Source: Dirofilaria immitis
Lineage: Eukaryota; Nematoda; Chromadorea; Rhabditida; Onchocercidae
DNA length: 64,000 nt
Assembly: GCA_024305405.1 (NCBI GenBank)
Contig: JAKNDB010000068.1
Span: forward strand, 5,633,501-5,697,500
Direction: 5' to 3'
Positions 49,564 to 63,327 of the stretch are shown piece after piece (within the stretch, counting starts at the first letter, position 1; each line of letters opens with the position of its first letter). Position numbers and translations under genes: made by a program. The notes beneath the pieces were generated by a model. It ran no database searches and was not told the DNA's origin. It worked only from the letters and a program-made list of their open reading frames with translations.

Positions 49564-52345
49564 TCAAACAATTGTTGCATTTGCAGCATCACTAACAAAT
49601 GAGCTATTCATTGAACATTCTCGAAAACTGCCAAATTTTGGTGATCGTGAAAAGGAGCGTCTTAATTGTATGCCATGTCGTACAATTTGGGCTCGAAGAC
49701 TATCTATCCGTTGCAACGATTTACCTAATCGATCTGATTGATCTGATCGCATGTTACCACAGCAACGGAATGCACATACACAGCCTAATTAATGTAATTT
49801 AAATTAGTACGGTAATTAAATTAAGTAAATTTAAAAATTTTTCTATTTTTTAACAAATATTTAATTTTGTCTTATTTTCCTCAAGAATTATTACATTAAT
49901 TGCTTATTAAATTTTTATTCATTTCCAAAATTAATTACAAATTGAATACACTAAAGTTTGTTATTCCTTAATGTATAGAATTTAAAATTTGTGCAAATGT
50001 AAAGTTTCAAAATTTTGCTTGAAGAATGTTCAAATCAATCACAATGCTTACATGTTATCATGATGGTAAGTAAAACAGCAACACCTACAGCGATGATTAA
50101 TGATAATGTACCCGTATCGATACGAACTTCCGGTTCACCCTTCAATTCTTCGTGTAATGCTGCTGGAAAAAATAAAAACAAAACAGAATTTCAAAAAAAA
50201 AAAAAAAAAAAAAAACAAAGTAAATAAATAAATGTTAAAAACATGAAAAGAATTTCAAAAAGAAGAAATATAAAAGTTAAAAAAATATGGAAAAGCAAAG
50301 GAAATTAAAAATAATCAAATGATAATATTTTAGGAAATATAATATATTTGAATAGAAGTACTTCATATAATTACAAATAGTTTGTAGGAAAAATTGGTAA
50401 AGAAATTAATTTGTTCAATTATCAAATTTAAAATATGATCATATGAAAATTTATTGATGATATTTTATGCTCAAACAAAAAAATGAAAGCATTAACAAAT
50501 TTGATGACTAATACTAATATATAAAAGCACAACCAAAGATTTTGATTACTTTAAATTTTAAACAATTAATTAATTAACAATTTATATATCAATTTACCGA
50601 TGACCCGTTTAAGCGCTTCATACCATTTATCAGTCTGTATCAAATTATTTACATCATTCAAAATTTGTCGCCTTTCTCTAATTGTAACATATCGTTGAGC
50701 AAGTCGAGCTGGCCAAATAATTATCTTGAAATTCAAATTTTATACTATAATTTTATAGTTTACATCATAATTACTTTCATCATCGTTATCCTTCATCAAT
50801 CAATTCGTATTTACAACAGTATTAATCATTTTGTCTTATACAAAGTAATAAAAATAAGGTAATATAGAAAAATGCATAATAGTCAAAAAAGTTAAGGAAT
50901 AAGTTTATAGGAATACCTTTTATAATGTTTCCATATAAATATAAGTACTGAATTACCACAATCTCCAAGTGCCCAACGTCCTTCAAGTGTGCGACAAAAA
51001 CCTTCCGCTCGATCTTTTAATTGTCTGTAAATGAAATTTAAAGATTCAATGTTAACTTAACTTTTCCAGCTCATTTCTCTTTCATTCGAAAAAAGTAGAA
51101 TAGAAATTTTGCAAGCCGATTTTCTTTTTGCCCTTGAGTAAATTAAAATTATTTGATAATGAATTATGAGTTATTTTAAATAATTTAATATATGCGATAA
51201 TTAATAATTGATAAAAATTTCAATTTAAATATTTAAAATGAAGTAAAAAAGCCTTCATAAGAAAAAATTAAATTATTAAATTCTAATTTTGCAAATTAGA
51301 ATTTTAAATTTTGTGAGCTAAAATTATTGATATAATCGTATTAAATTCGATTAAGTAATTTATTCAATTCATAAAAAAATATTCAGTATTGAAAAATAAA
51401 TGCATTAATTGATTTAATTTTTAATTTTTCTTTGGGAAATATTTTTCGAAATAACTTTTATATATACATAATATTTAGTAAATACTTTTTCATTAAATCT
51501 TTGCAATAATATTTCACTCATTCCCAAAATTGTTGAATATTTGAAAGCCTAATTAAATTATTATAAATAAGATTTTACTACGTAAATTATTATTTATTTG
51601 AAATGGAAAATATCAAAAAAAAAAAAAAGAAAGAGCTGAACTGTTCAGATGGACTATGAATGGCCATTTGTAAATTGTTGACCAATGCGACTGATACAAC
51701 AAATCCATGAAATGGACTGTTTGCATCATCACCCGTAGCACATTGCGATCTTCGTTGACAATGACATGGTGTACCGATTGTTAAATTATGAAGTTGTTGA
51801 TTTAATGATTGTGCTGCAATAATTGGCATTTTAAAATTATTTAAATAAAATTAATCGAAAATTGAAGAAATTAAAAGGAAACAAATAATTAAAATCTTGC
51901 AGTTTTTTTTTTTTAATGAAGAAATTACCAAATGGTTATATATAATTAAACATTATAAGCTTAATCAATTAAATTTTATTAAATTCATAAAATATTTTAC
52001 TGTTACTGCTTTTTCTTGATTCAATGATTATTTTCCAGCAATTTTTTTCTAAATAATTTTAATCTACGATATTTTAGATATTGCTTGATCCTTTTTTTCT
52101 TTACCTGTTTCTAATAAGAATTATAAATTAAAAAATATTAATCGAAACAAACCTTCAGAAGCATTAAGGACATGATCAGGATCACAAATATAATATTGTT
52201 CACCGGGTAAAATTTTAACACTACATTTTGATACAGTTGGACCACGTAAATCAGGATATGCTGAGCTTGTCCAATGTGTTAGGCTCATTTTCGAACATGA
52301 TAATATGATCATGACTTGAAATACTGCCAATATGTTTCGTTTCAT
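49564..52345 (-). CDS. MOLO-1-like TPM-domain transmembrane protein (acetylcholine-receptor modulator family)
   Basis: Six exons on the minus strand: 52345-52153, 51813-51642, 51024-50917, 50724-50598, 50162-50052 and 49784-49564, about 310 residues. The N-terminus MKRNILAVFQVMIILSC is a signal peptide. The luminal part has YPDLRGPTVSKCSVK, YYICDPDHVLNASEG, AQSLNQQLHNLTIGTPC, FHGFVVSVALVNNLQMA, GFCRTLEGRWALGDCGNSVL and RYVTIRERRQILNDVNNLI, the nematode MOLO1/TPM pattern (YPDLRG, CDPD, GR-W--GxC). TGTLSLIIAVGVAVLLTIMI is the membrane span. A Cys-rich juxtamembrane stretch and a basic, Ser-rich cytoplasmic tail follow. In C. elegans, MOLO-1 is an auxiliary subunit that raises activity of the levamisole-sensitive muscle receptor, but paralogues exist, so the receptor partner is inferred. 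The exon 3/4 junction has mismatched phase, best explained by one missing A in the run at 50918-50921. Confidence 0.82.
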
Positions 52346-53159
52346 AGTAAAATATTATAATAGGAAATGTTCGAACATTTCAGATTAATTCTCATTCTAG
52401 TAGAGTATAAACAAATAACAAAGATAATAAATCTCATATTTCATAAATATCAGTTTATCTGAAATTAAATAAAATTGTATGATTTACAAATACTCCAACA
52501 TAACAATAACATATCAATAATTATACTAAAAAGTAACAATAACAACAATACATGTATCATAATTATTGACTTACCAGAAATATTTCGCATAATTATTAAT
52601 TTTAAATAATTATTGAATTACATCATATCTGATCAAATTACCATTTACATTAATTGTTAAATATAACAATTGTTGAAAAATGTTTCATATCCGATCTAAT
52701 TATTTTGTTTATAATAATTGAATTATCAAAAAGTTGAATGCTTCATATCGGCTTAATTACTGTTTGTATTAAAATTATGATATATTATATTCGAAGTTTA
52801 AAAACTTTAAAAAGATTTTTGAAATATAAATTTTAAAAAGCTAATATCCAATTTAATCATTCATTTATAATAATTATTAATTATTTCATAGCCGATCCAA
52901 TATACCGTATTTTGTTGAATTTTTTAATAGCAATTGTTAAATTTTTGAAATTATCGGAAATTAAAAAAATTTCTAAAATATAAATTTTGAAAATTTTTGT
53001 ATTTTTAAAGAAAACAACCGATAATTTTTATCAAACAGTTAGAATAGTTTGTGATAAGATGAAAGCATAAGTTGCCTAACACGCATTGCGATAGATGCAA
53101 TTTTAAAATGATTAAGTCAGCAAGAAGTACACATTGTAGAAATGCATTATCTTGTTTGA

Positions 53160-53200
53160 ATGTATGTGTGTATGTGTATGTGTATGTGTATGTATGTGGA
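53160..53200. repeat. TGTATG-type microsatellite
   Basis: Alternating TGTATG and TGTGTATG motifs. Confidence 0.75.
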
Positions 53201-53646
53201 TATATGTCTGTTTGGTTGCTTTGAATGTTTCGTTGGAATGTTTGTTGATTAGAAGATGGAAGAAAAGCTTAAAAATGTTCAAAAACATAACATATCAACC
53301 TTGAATAAAAAGAGATTAAAGACTAATCGTCTAAAAAAAACGAAGATAGAAGCCTAAGGAAAGATAAATTGATAAAATGAAATCGAAGTAATAATCAAAT
53401 TAGAAAAATGAAATGAATGATAAACTTTCAAAATTATATATAATAAAAAAGTAATGAAAAATTAGAATATTTGAAAAAATAATTTTTATTGGAATCAATT
53501 AAATGTATTATATAATATTGAAAAAAATTTAATTAATTAATTTCTTTTCTTCCCAGAAATTTACTTATTCAATTTTCTTTTGCAGTAAGTTAAGCATCTG
53601 TAGTGCTCATGGGCAAAGTAAGATAATAATAATAATAACGATGCTA

Positions 53647-53880
<234 letters not shown>

Positions 53881-54756
53881 TTATATTCTTATAAATTAAA
53901 TCAAAAACGAAAATAATTTTTTTGTTGAGATGAAATGCAATCTAAAAGTATTTAATCTTTTAGAATATTTTAACAATATCCAACGAAATATGAAATTTTT
54001 CATTTTCCTTTTGCTTTTAAATCTTTTTAACTTTCAATACTAAATGGAAATTAAGTAGAGGCAGAAATTTTCGACTAAAATAGAAATAAAAATTGAATAA
54101 GTGAAATGTTGAATATTTAGTTTGCTAAAAACAAAATATTTGAAAGTTTAAATTAAACAAATATAATTTAATGAGAAATATTTAATATAAAGTAAAATGA
54201 AATAAATTCAAAATTTGTTGAATATGTAAATTACTTTTTGTTTACATAAACAAATGATGATGATATTGTATTAAAAAATGTATAAAAATGATTTTTGTAC
54301 ATACATACATACACACATACATATATACTTATGGTAATTGAATTATTTAAAATGGATAATATTTTAATAATAAAACAAATTTCACCTGAAATAATTTAAT
54401 GTTAAATAGAATGAATAGAATAGATTAAATAGGATGAATGGAAAGTTTGACTAATTACATAATATCTTTCAAATGTACCAACAATGCTTTATGTTTTTCC
54501 ATCAATTAGTTCAACCCATTTTACGATTCATTCAACCATTCATCAAAATGCGGTCGAGCAGAATTGAAAGGATTATTGAAAATTTTAAAAGGATCTCTAA
54601 AGTAATCAATATATGTCAAATATTTGAGCAATACTCAGAGATTTACCGCACAGTAAGACTAAGCTTTAAAGAAAAGAGCTCATTGATCTCTCCTATCCAT
54701 CAAATTTTCGTCCTTTCATCTATTCGAACGAAATTCCTGAAAATGCTACTTTTTTT

Positions 54757-54879
54757 CTCTCCCCCTCCTTCTCTCTCTCTCTTCTTCTCTCTCTCTTCTT
54801 CTCTCTCTCTTCTTCTCTCTCTTCTTCCCCCTCTCTTCTTTTCTCTCTTCTTCTCTCTCTCTTCTTCTCTCTCTCTCTA
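54757..54879. repeat. polypyrimidine CT-rich tract
   Basis: One strand is almost pure C and T over about 120 bp, built of CTCTCTCTTCTT-like units. Such mirror-like pyrimidine tracts can form triplex DNA. Confidence 0.85.
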
Positions 54880-57100
54880 AATACATTCCTTAGCACAGCT
54901 ATTGTTTTGTGGATAGTGGTATTTAAATTTATAAAACATCATGAATAAAATTTTATCATCGCGAAATATTTTTATGTGAAGAGAGTTTATTATCTAATCA
55001 ATAAATATCACATATATTCTATACAGCCATATTATTAAGAATTATGATGCTTATCGGAAGTTTCGGGAAAATTTAATACTTATCTATTTTACTCTGACTT
55101 TTCAAGTTAAGGTTATATCTTTATTCAAATTCATTTTTCCCAAAGCAATGAATTTAAGCGATTAAATTCATAAGGGAGGAAAGAAAGAAATAAACTTGCT
55201 AAAGTCAATAATTTTACATTGTAAAAAGTAATGCATAATGAAAATAAATTCAATTTTGAGGATTATATCAATTAATAAACATAACAAATATTAAATTTAA
55301 TTATTGTCAATAAAGAAAAATCGCTCAAATTACATTTATCCATATCGAGTGAGAATAGAAAAAGAAAAATGTTTTCATCGCTCATAAACAAATATAAAAA
55401 AATCTATAAGATTTATTCCAAAATTAAAAAAATACTTCTGAAGAGAATGATGAGTTAGATCACTTAAATTTACAATTATATTCCCAGCACTAATGAAACG
55501 AAATTGAATTTTTGAAAGAGAAGAAAAATAAATAAAATATTCTTGGATTATTATAAAACTTCATTTTATGAATTTTGTCACTAAATATTCGTTTTATATT
55601 TATTTCTATTTTGTAAAGTTTAGTTATTAAATTAAATTAAAATAATAAAGCTTAATTATTTTTATGCCGATAATATTAAATATGTTATTAAGTTAGTAAA
55701 ATTAAATGGTTTCATTTAGGATTAAATGAAAACTTTAGTAAATGTCATAGATGGAAATGTTTTAAATATTCTGCCTAAAAAAATTAATCCACTATATCAT
55801 TTTTGTTTTTCAGTAGAATTTCCCTATCATCTTTTTAATTAATCTGTAATTATCCTGGTTCTTCCGATTATTTTCTGATTCTTTCCCGAATACTCAAAGC
55901 TCTTCACCAAATGATATCACTATCACTATCATTAGATTAGGGCAGTTAAATATTAGCTATTAAAAAACCATTATATTTTAGTCATAAATGAATATGATAT
56001 TTGTTAAATTTTTTTGTTGATTCCACAACAGCTTCGATATTAATTTAATCCCCATTAATTTAATCATAAATTACAATTTTTATTATATTTTATTTCATTT
56101 CAACATTTAATGAATGGAAAATAAAGAAAAGAAAAAAATGAAAACAGAAAACTAATCAATATTTCTATTTTTAAACATTATGTATTTTGATAAAAGATTT
56201 ATAAAACTGTAATTAAATATTTCATATTCTTTTTCATCTCTCCACTATTACACTATTTGAATTGTATATTTTATATTTTAATTTTAAAATCAAAAATTAT
56301 ATTTAGCTGAAAATCAAAACTTCAATATTTATAATTCATCAACACCTCATCGAAATTTGAAAGTGTCAATAATCACTCTCGTCATGATGATGGATGACAT
56401 GTTTAAACAAGATTTGTTTGTTGCAAGTATACTCAAAAAGAAAAAACCCGTCATAGATGCCCGATATTGCTGCCATTTTTACTTTATTTTCCATCGTCTC
56501 TTCTCGATTACCGTATTCCTACTCCCTCGCCTCCTCCGTTTTTTTTTTTTGATCATTTACCCCGTGTTGTATGTGTATACATCGAGACATACATTTATAT
56601 CCTTTTGGCGATACAAACACTTAAATATTTCTATTTTTATTTTCAATCATTGATATAACATCCATTTCAATTTTTTTTCCTTTTTCATTTTCTCATTTTA
56701 TTCATTTGTTTATAATTTTCTCTTAAAATTATTTTAATAAATTTTTTCTTTTAGTATACAATAACAATATTTTTATTTTTCTTATAAATTTTAATATCAT
56801 TTATAGAAAGATGAAAGAAACTTAAATATTAGTCGATCATATCAATTTAATAGTGATAAATCATAGATGTATCGTATATCGTGATTATTTGACTGAATAT
56901 TAATCTGAAAATGCAAATATTTGAATTAAATGATATCAACAATTTGCTTATATAAGACAATCATCTAATAATCCGATAATGATACATTTAAAAATATCGC
57001 TATCTTTCATTTTCAGCATAAAGATGGTGTCATTTTTATCTTCCAGAAAAATGAATACCTTTAAATATTTTCAGGATTTTTACGGAATAAACGAAATTAG

Positions 57101-58214
57101 ATGTGGATATACGCAATACTTGCCTTAGTAAAGATGACAATAGCTAAGGAATGCAAAACTGATGAATGTGAAAAGCGATGGCCTGGCGCAATATGTCGTG
57201 GTGGACGTTGTGCTTGTCCACAAGATAGTATTAGGTTGGTATTTGATAATTCGATAAGAAAAAAATATGATCAAATTTTATAAATAAATTTAAAATTGAA
57301 ATATTTAGGCAGACAAAAACATGATACTGATAATGAATATTTTTGAATGAGAATTTGAATCAGTCTAAAAAAACATGATAAGAACTGTTTGCAACCTGAA
57401 ATGCAAGGATAAAAAAGTATAACGACATATATTTATACTTGGAATATAAAGACAAAAAGAATATAATCACAGGTGTAATGATGATATTTATAAATAGGAA
57501 TAGGAGAACGAGAAAAAAATTTTAATTTGGAATGTAAGGATAAATAATAGTTCGAAAAATATATTTAAAAGGAATTAAATACAGCAATGCAGAAGAAAAA
57601 GTGATTCCAATGGCTGGATATGTTTATCGTTGGTAGATGCTAGTACCGGCATGCTTGGACCACCGTATACATGTCCACTTCGGATGGTGCTGGATACCGG
57701 TCAATATTGTATAGTAATGATGGACCGGTATTTTGTCATACATCCAATGAGGATAGTTGTCCGAATGGCTATGAATGCATACAATCGATTGGTTTTAGCG
57801 ATAGTAAACAAAACGGTGTCTGTTGTCCTCGAAAAGGTATTTAAAATTAAGAAAGTTTTACTTTTAATTTTAAAATTTCTCTGATTTTATCTTAAAATAC
57901 TTATGATTCTAAAAATAGCATTTTGATTTAAACGAAAAGAAGAAATTTTATTTTGCTTTTTAGAATTTATGATTTTTAATTTATTTTTTCCTAAATTTAG
58001 CTAAAAATTAAGCTTTTTTTAAAAAATTAAAATGTAATTTAATATTTTTTCAGAAACAGCTTGCCTTCAACCAGTTTGTGAATCACAAAACGGATGGCAT
58101 ATTCGGTGGTATTTTAATGGTGAAACATGTAAATCATTTCGATGGAATCCGGAAGTTGAAGCAACTGCCAATAATTTTGTCACCAGAGAACATTGTCTAT
58201 CCTATTGTACATGA
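57101..58214 (+). CDS. secreted cysteine-rich protein with C-terminal degenerate Kunitz domain
   Basis: Three exons, 57101-57234, 57593-57836 and 58054-58214, about 179 residues. The N-terminus MWIYAILALVKMTIA is a signal peptide. A small module follows: CKTDECEKRWPGAICRGGRC, then ACP, resembling the EB-type Cys pattern. The middle has YTCPL, SNDGPVFCHTSNEDSCPNGY, ECIQS and GVCCPRK. The C-terminus, ACLQPVCESQNGWHIRWYFN to NNFVTREHCLSYCT, has the RWYFN-x-x-x-C, F, NNF and C-x3-C pattern of Kunitz/BPTI domains. The spacing suggests that Cys2 and Cys4 (the 14-38 bridge) are missing, so classical protease inhibition is doubtful. Exon 2 uses a TGCAG acceptor at 57592, which keeps phase. One T appears to be missing at 57679-57680 in exon 2. 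Role is unknown beyond secretion. Confidence 0.75.
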
Positions 58215-58232
58215 TAGTTATTCAATTATTAA

Positions 58233-58238
58233 AATAAA
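58233..58238 (+). terminator. poly(A) signal of the Kunitz-type gene
   Basis: AATAAA lies 18 nt after the TGA at 58212-58214. Confidence 0.5.
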
Positions 58239-58852
58239 AGCCATTTTTATGTAAATATACAAATTGTTAGATAGTATGGATGTATTAAAAATAAACAAAT
58301 AATCAATGTAAACAATCATTTTGAAATGAATGAACAAACTATCTATCATTCCATTCATTCATTCAACAAATTCAATATTGAATAATTTGTCCTTGCAAAA
58401 TTGAAATATTGAAATTTTAGAAAAAAAAATATATGTAATTTTGTTAATGATAATTAACGTTGATCTTTTTGTTCGCTTTTATTTGTTTGCAAAAATCTTA
58501 TCCTTTCAATAAAAATTTTCCATATTCAAATATTTCTAAAATATTCCTTCTGATATAAAAGGAAACAATAAAGAGAAAATGCTTTACATATGAAGGATTA
58601 GAGAAACATTTTGAAATGGACAATTTACTTCAATTCAACAATATTTCAACATTGGCTATGTTTCAATAAAAACTTGGAAGATTTTTGTTATTAGCATTTA
58701 TCTGCACGATATTAATTTAATTCATACATTATTATTAAATAAATTTTTCGCAGTCTTCATTTTCATTACAAAACACATGATGTTTTTTTGAATGTATTTT
58801 AAAACTTTAAGGAATAAAAATTTATTATTATGATAAAAATAAAAATGTTTTC

Positions 58853-59358
<506 letters not shown>

Positions 59359-62300
59359 GGATTATGACCTGTCTAATCATGGATATATACGATGATTTTG
59401 TCGTATATAGCGAATTTTTAAGCGGTGTCTGATTCCCCATTCCGAATAATGTTTTGTGCACCACGTCGAAAATTCATTAGTGAGTTGAAGAGTTATCTTC
59501 TCATTATCGGATTATTATCATTCTCTTACGTTATTCAAACATGATAATATGTATTATAACTCTCCATCAATATCATCATCATCATTATCCTTAATATTGC
59601 TTGTTAAATACTTTTTGAAAAAAAGATTTAATTCCTTTTCTTGCATAATTCACAATATAAGATTATTTGGAAAGACATATCTATTAAAGAAAAGAGAAAG
59701 AAAACATCAAATTACTACAGCGATGAGAAATGATACTAAAAAATTCATAAAAATCAAAAAGAAATAAATTATAAAAAGGCCAATTTGAGAAAAAAAACAA
59801 AGAAGTGTATACATATTCCTCAGAAATTAAAAGAAAGAAGGAAAAGAATGAAGACTAAATTTTAAAACGATAATGGAAATGAGATAAAAGAAAATAAATG
59901 ATAAAAGAAAGTTATTAAAATCAAAATTTACCACAATAATATAGTGATAAGCTGAAGATCGCTATCAAAAAACAAATGAATAATGAAGCAAATAATGAAA
60001 ATATATTTGTAAACCTCTTCTCCCTAATTGATTAATTAACGAAATTTGTTTAGTTCGAAGATTGAGAATTATTTATAATATTAAAGAATATATCCAATCC
60101 CAATGAATCAAACAAAAAATTTTTTCAATAATATCTAATTAATTAACTAATTAATAAAAATCCTGTACTTAATAGAAATAAATTGCGATGTGTTATTTAA
60201 TAAGAAATATGAAATGACGGGTAATGTTTTGGGAGATTGGAATGATAATAGTTTGGCATTTTTGAATATTCTATATTAATTAATCAATTTAACTATATTT
60301 TTATTAATGATACTATTAGATGTCCCAGTAAGCATTTTTGAATAATTTCATTATTCTATAGCCAATTTAAATGATGCATTTTAAACAGTAAGTTGACTAT
60401 TCTAGAAATAATTTCAACATAAAGTTTATTGGCACAAGTTTATTAGCTACAGGTTTTATAAAGTTATAATTAGATGAAATTTTATAAGATAAGTTCAAAT
60501 TAATTCAATTTATCGTTAACCAAAAAATTATTAAAATTTCTTCTTTTGAAAAATCATAAACGTCAGAGAGAAAAAACCAAAATGAATGAACGATTCATTT
60601 TCAGAAATACCGGAAGATGAAAGAAGACAATATAAGACATATATGATATATAATTAGATAAATGATGATAAGTTACAATAGAGAACTTTTTCTGGATCAG
60701 GAAAAGATAATTAGACAGATATTTTACTTGTATTTTAAGAATGGAATGGATGTTTTTATTGATGGATTTATGAAATTATAAGTGTTAAGTGAAGATGAGA
60801 GTGAAAAAGATTTTCAGCAAGCAGTAAAATGAATTAGACATGAAAATAATTAAAGATGAATTTTCGGCAGTTATTGGAATAATTTAGACGGATAAAATCA
60901 AAAAGTAAGAAGATACAATATGATAATATATTATCGAAAAAGAGGCCAAAATTTAAGGAAGATATGTTTTGATCTTTCATTCATTTTGATAAAAACAATT
61001 TTATCAAATTATCCACTAACATATCACAAAAAAAATGACAAATTAAGCAGTATTCAAAAAGATCAAAAACGATAATACACAAAACAAATCAGGAATTAGA
61101 TGGTATTCCAGGGAAATTATTGAATCAGACTTATAACCAATTAGAAATTAAATAATATTCAAAAGAAGCAAGAAATTAAATAATGTTTAGCAAAAATTAG
61201 GAATTAGATATATCTTTTTGATGATGTAAATCTTATTAGATTGTTATTATTTAAAAAAATTGAGAGCAATAAGAAATTAAACTACGCTAATCTTTGGAAT
61301 GAGAAGAATAAACAAATAAACAAAACACTTTTTTTGATACATTCAAATAAATTAGAAAGGTGTGTCAAAAATTGAGGAAAAAAAACAAGAAAAAAGGTGA
61401 GCTGGCACAAAATGTTAATAAAAAATATAAACTTAAGAATATATGGTCTTTCTAAAAATCTGTATTTATGTTTGAATTATAAATTTACTCCATCAATCTT
61501 TCCCGTGCTTTCATTTTACTCAGTTTATCATTCTTTATCAATATTCGTTTTATTTACTTGTGGCAGTATCTTCGTCATCCGTAATTAAGTAGTGATAAGA
61601 AATCATAAAATTGCTAACTATATTATTTATCACATTACTCGTTTGTTATTTCAATGTATATTGATGATTAATCAGTCGAATTACTTTCCATAATTAGAAG
61701 TTATCCAAGTAATTATGGAGGATGAAATGATTGATTAATTTATCAAAACTGAATAATTATGAAAATGTATTCTAAGGCCGGAACGAATGATACTGATGAC
61801 ACATTCTTTTTTCCTTCCCTTTTCATTGTTTCTTTTTTTTGCTAAAAATGCTAATTCAGTAAGTTTGCTTATTCCATCGATATAATTTCAATAAATCGAA
61901 ATGTCTAAAAATTACATTTTTGCATATCAGCAAATATATAAATAAAAACGATAATAATAATCATCATTAATGATAAAGGAATATACAAAATGAACGATAA
62001 TCATAATAATTATAGTCTTCGAGATTATAGCATCCGAAAATATTTCACTAAATCTGCTTGATAATTATTAGACTGAATTCGCTACGACATATGCCAATTA
62101 ATAATTCATTTCAATAATTTGAAGTATATTAAGGATCGGAAATAGAAAGCAAAAAGTGGCGTAAGAAATAAAATTTGAAATTCAAAAAATAAAACAAAAA
62201 AATAACTAAAAATTATTTTATAACAAATTCAAAGAATACTTTGATGTTACGGATAATATTAAAATATAAAAAAATAGAGTAGAAAGAGAATGTAATGAAT

Positions 62301-62444
62301 AAGAAAACATTATACAAGCTGATTCAGTGAAATAGTATTGTGTTAGAGATTGAGAGAATGTTCGAAACAGTTACAATTAATAATATCATTAGAAACTGAG
62401 AATAAACTATTGTACTATGACTTTAGACATGAAAATAAATAATA

Positions 62445-62492
62445 AGATCTGCAGAGACATCAGCTAGTAGATCTGCAGAGACATCAGCTAGT
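62445..62492. repeat. perfect 24-bp tandem duplication
   Basis: AGATCTGCAGAGACATCAGC plus TAGT occurs at 62445-62468 and again at 62469-62492 with no difference. Each copy contains a PstI-like CTGCAG and BglII-like AGATCT palindrome. The unit is much GC-richer than its surroundings. Confidence 0.93.
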
Positions 62493-63327
62493 CTCATGTA
62501 TGGCAAGATTGGCATAGATGTAACTACTTATTATTTTTCTCATTTTTTTCGACTTGAAGGGTCATTTTTGATAGGTTTATGCTTGAATTGCTATTTCTCC
62601 TTCTTCCTCCAACTTCTCCTCCGTGTTCTCTCGATCGTCCGGTTATTGATGATTTCTCTAGATGCAGCTGTGGAAATACAGATATTTTAAAACTTTGGAT
62701 TAATTATCATTACTATTTTCTTGTATTTCCTAATTCGAATATAATTATATTTCTAGAGTTAATATATTGGAAATGATGTACAAAAATAGTTTTTGTCATG
62801 AAAATATTAAAATTGAATTAATTATACTATGCAAATCAATAAGACTAAATATCATGAAAGAAATGTTATATCTTATTTTTGAATGTAAGCATTTGTTGCA
62901 TTTAAATTTGTGTTTTTGCCAACTAAAATTCATATGATATTTAAACGTATACAAAATTAATATATAAAAAATGAAAATTATTGTATAGTATTCATGATTA
63001 TAAAACAAACCAAAATATAAATAGTAAATTGTAAAATAGTTTTATTTCTCAGCTATATTCATTAAGTTCGAATTTCAACTTTTTGTCTTCTGTAGAAATA
63101 ATTTCGATGTTTAATATCAGTTTTATTAATTCTTCATACCTTCAAATTCAAAGTTAGCTAAAGGAAATATTTCAAATCCAGTAATTCTAAGCATTTGGAT
63201 AAGTCACATTTTTCTCTTATACTGTTTATTATAAATTTTTTCGTAAAATTTAGGTGAAACAAATTTTGTTTCAGATAAAACGATTATCTTCAAATTTCTT
63301 TTCATTTTTATATTTATACGTGTCGAT

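Noticed and set aside
54473..54880. 135-codon open frame
   Set aside because: No family resemblance; its last third is translation of the CT-rich tract, and no splice sites or gene context support it.
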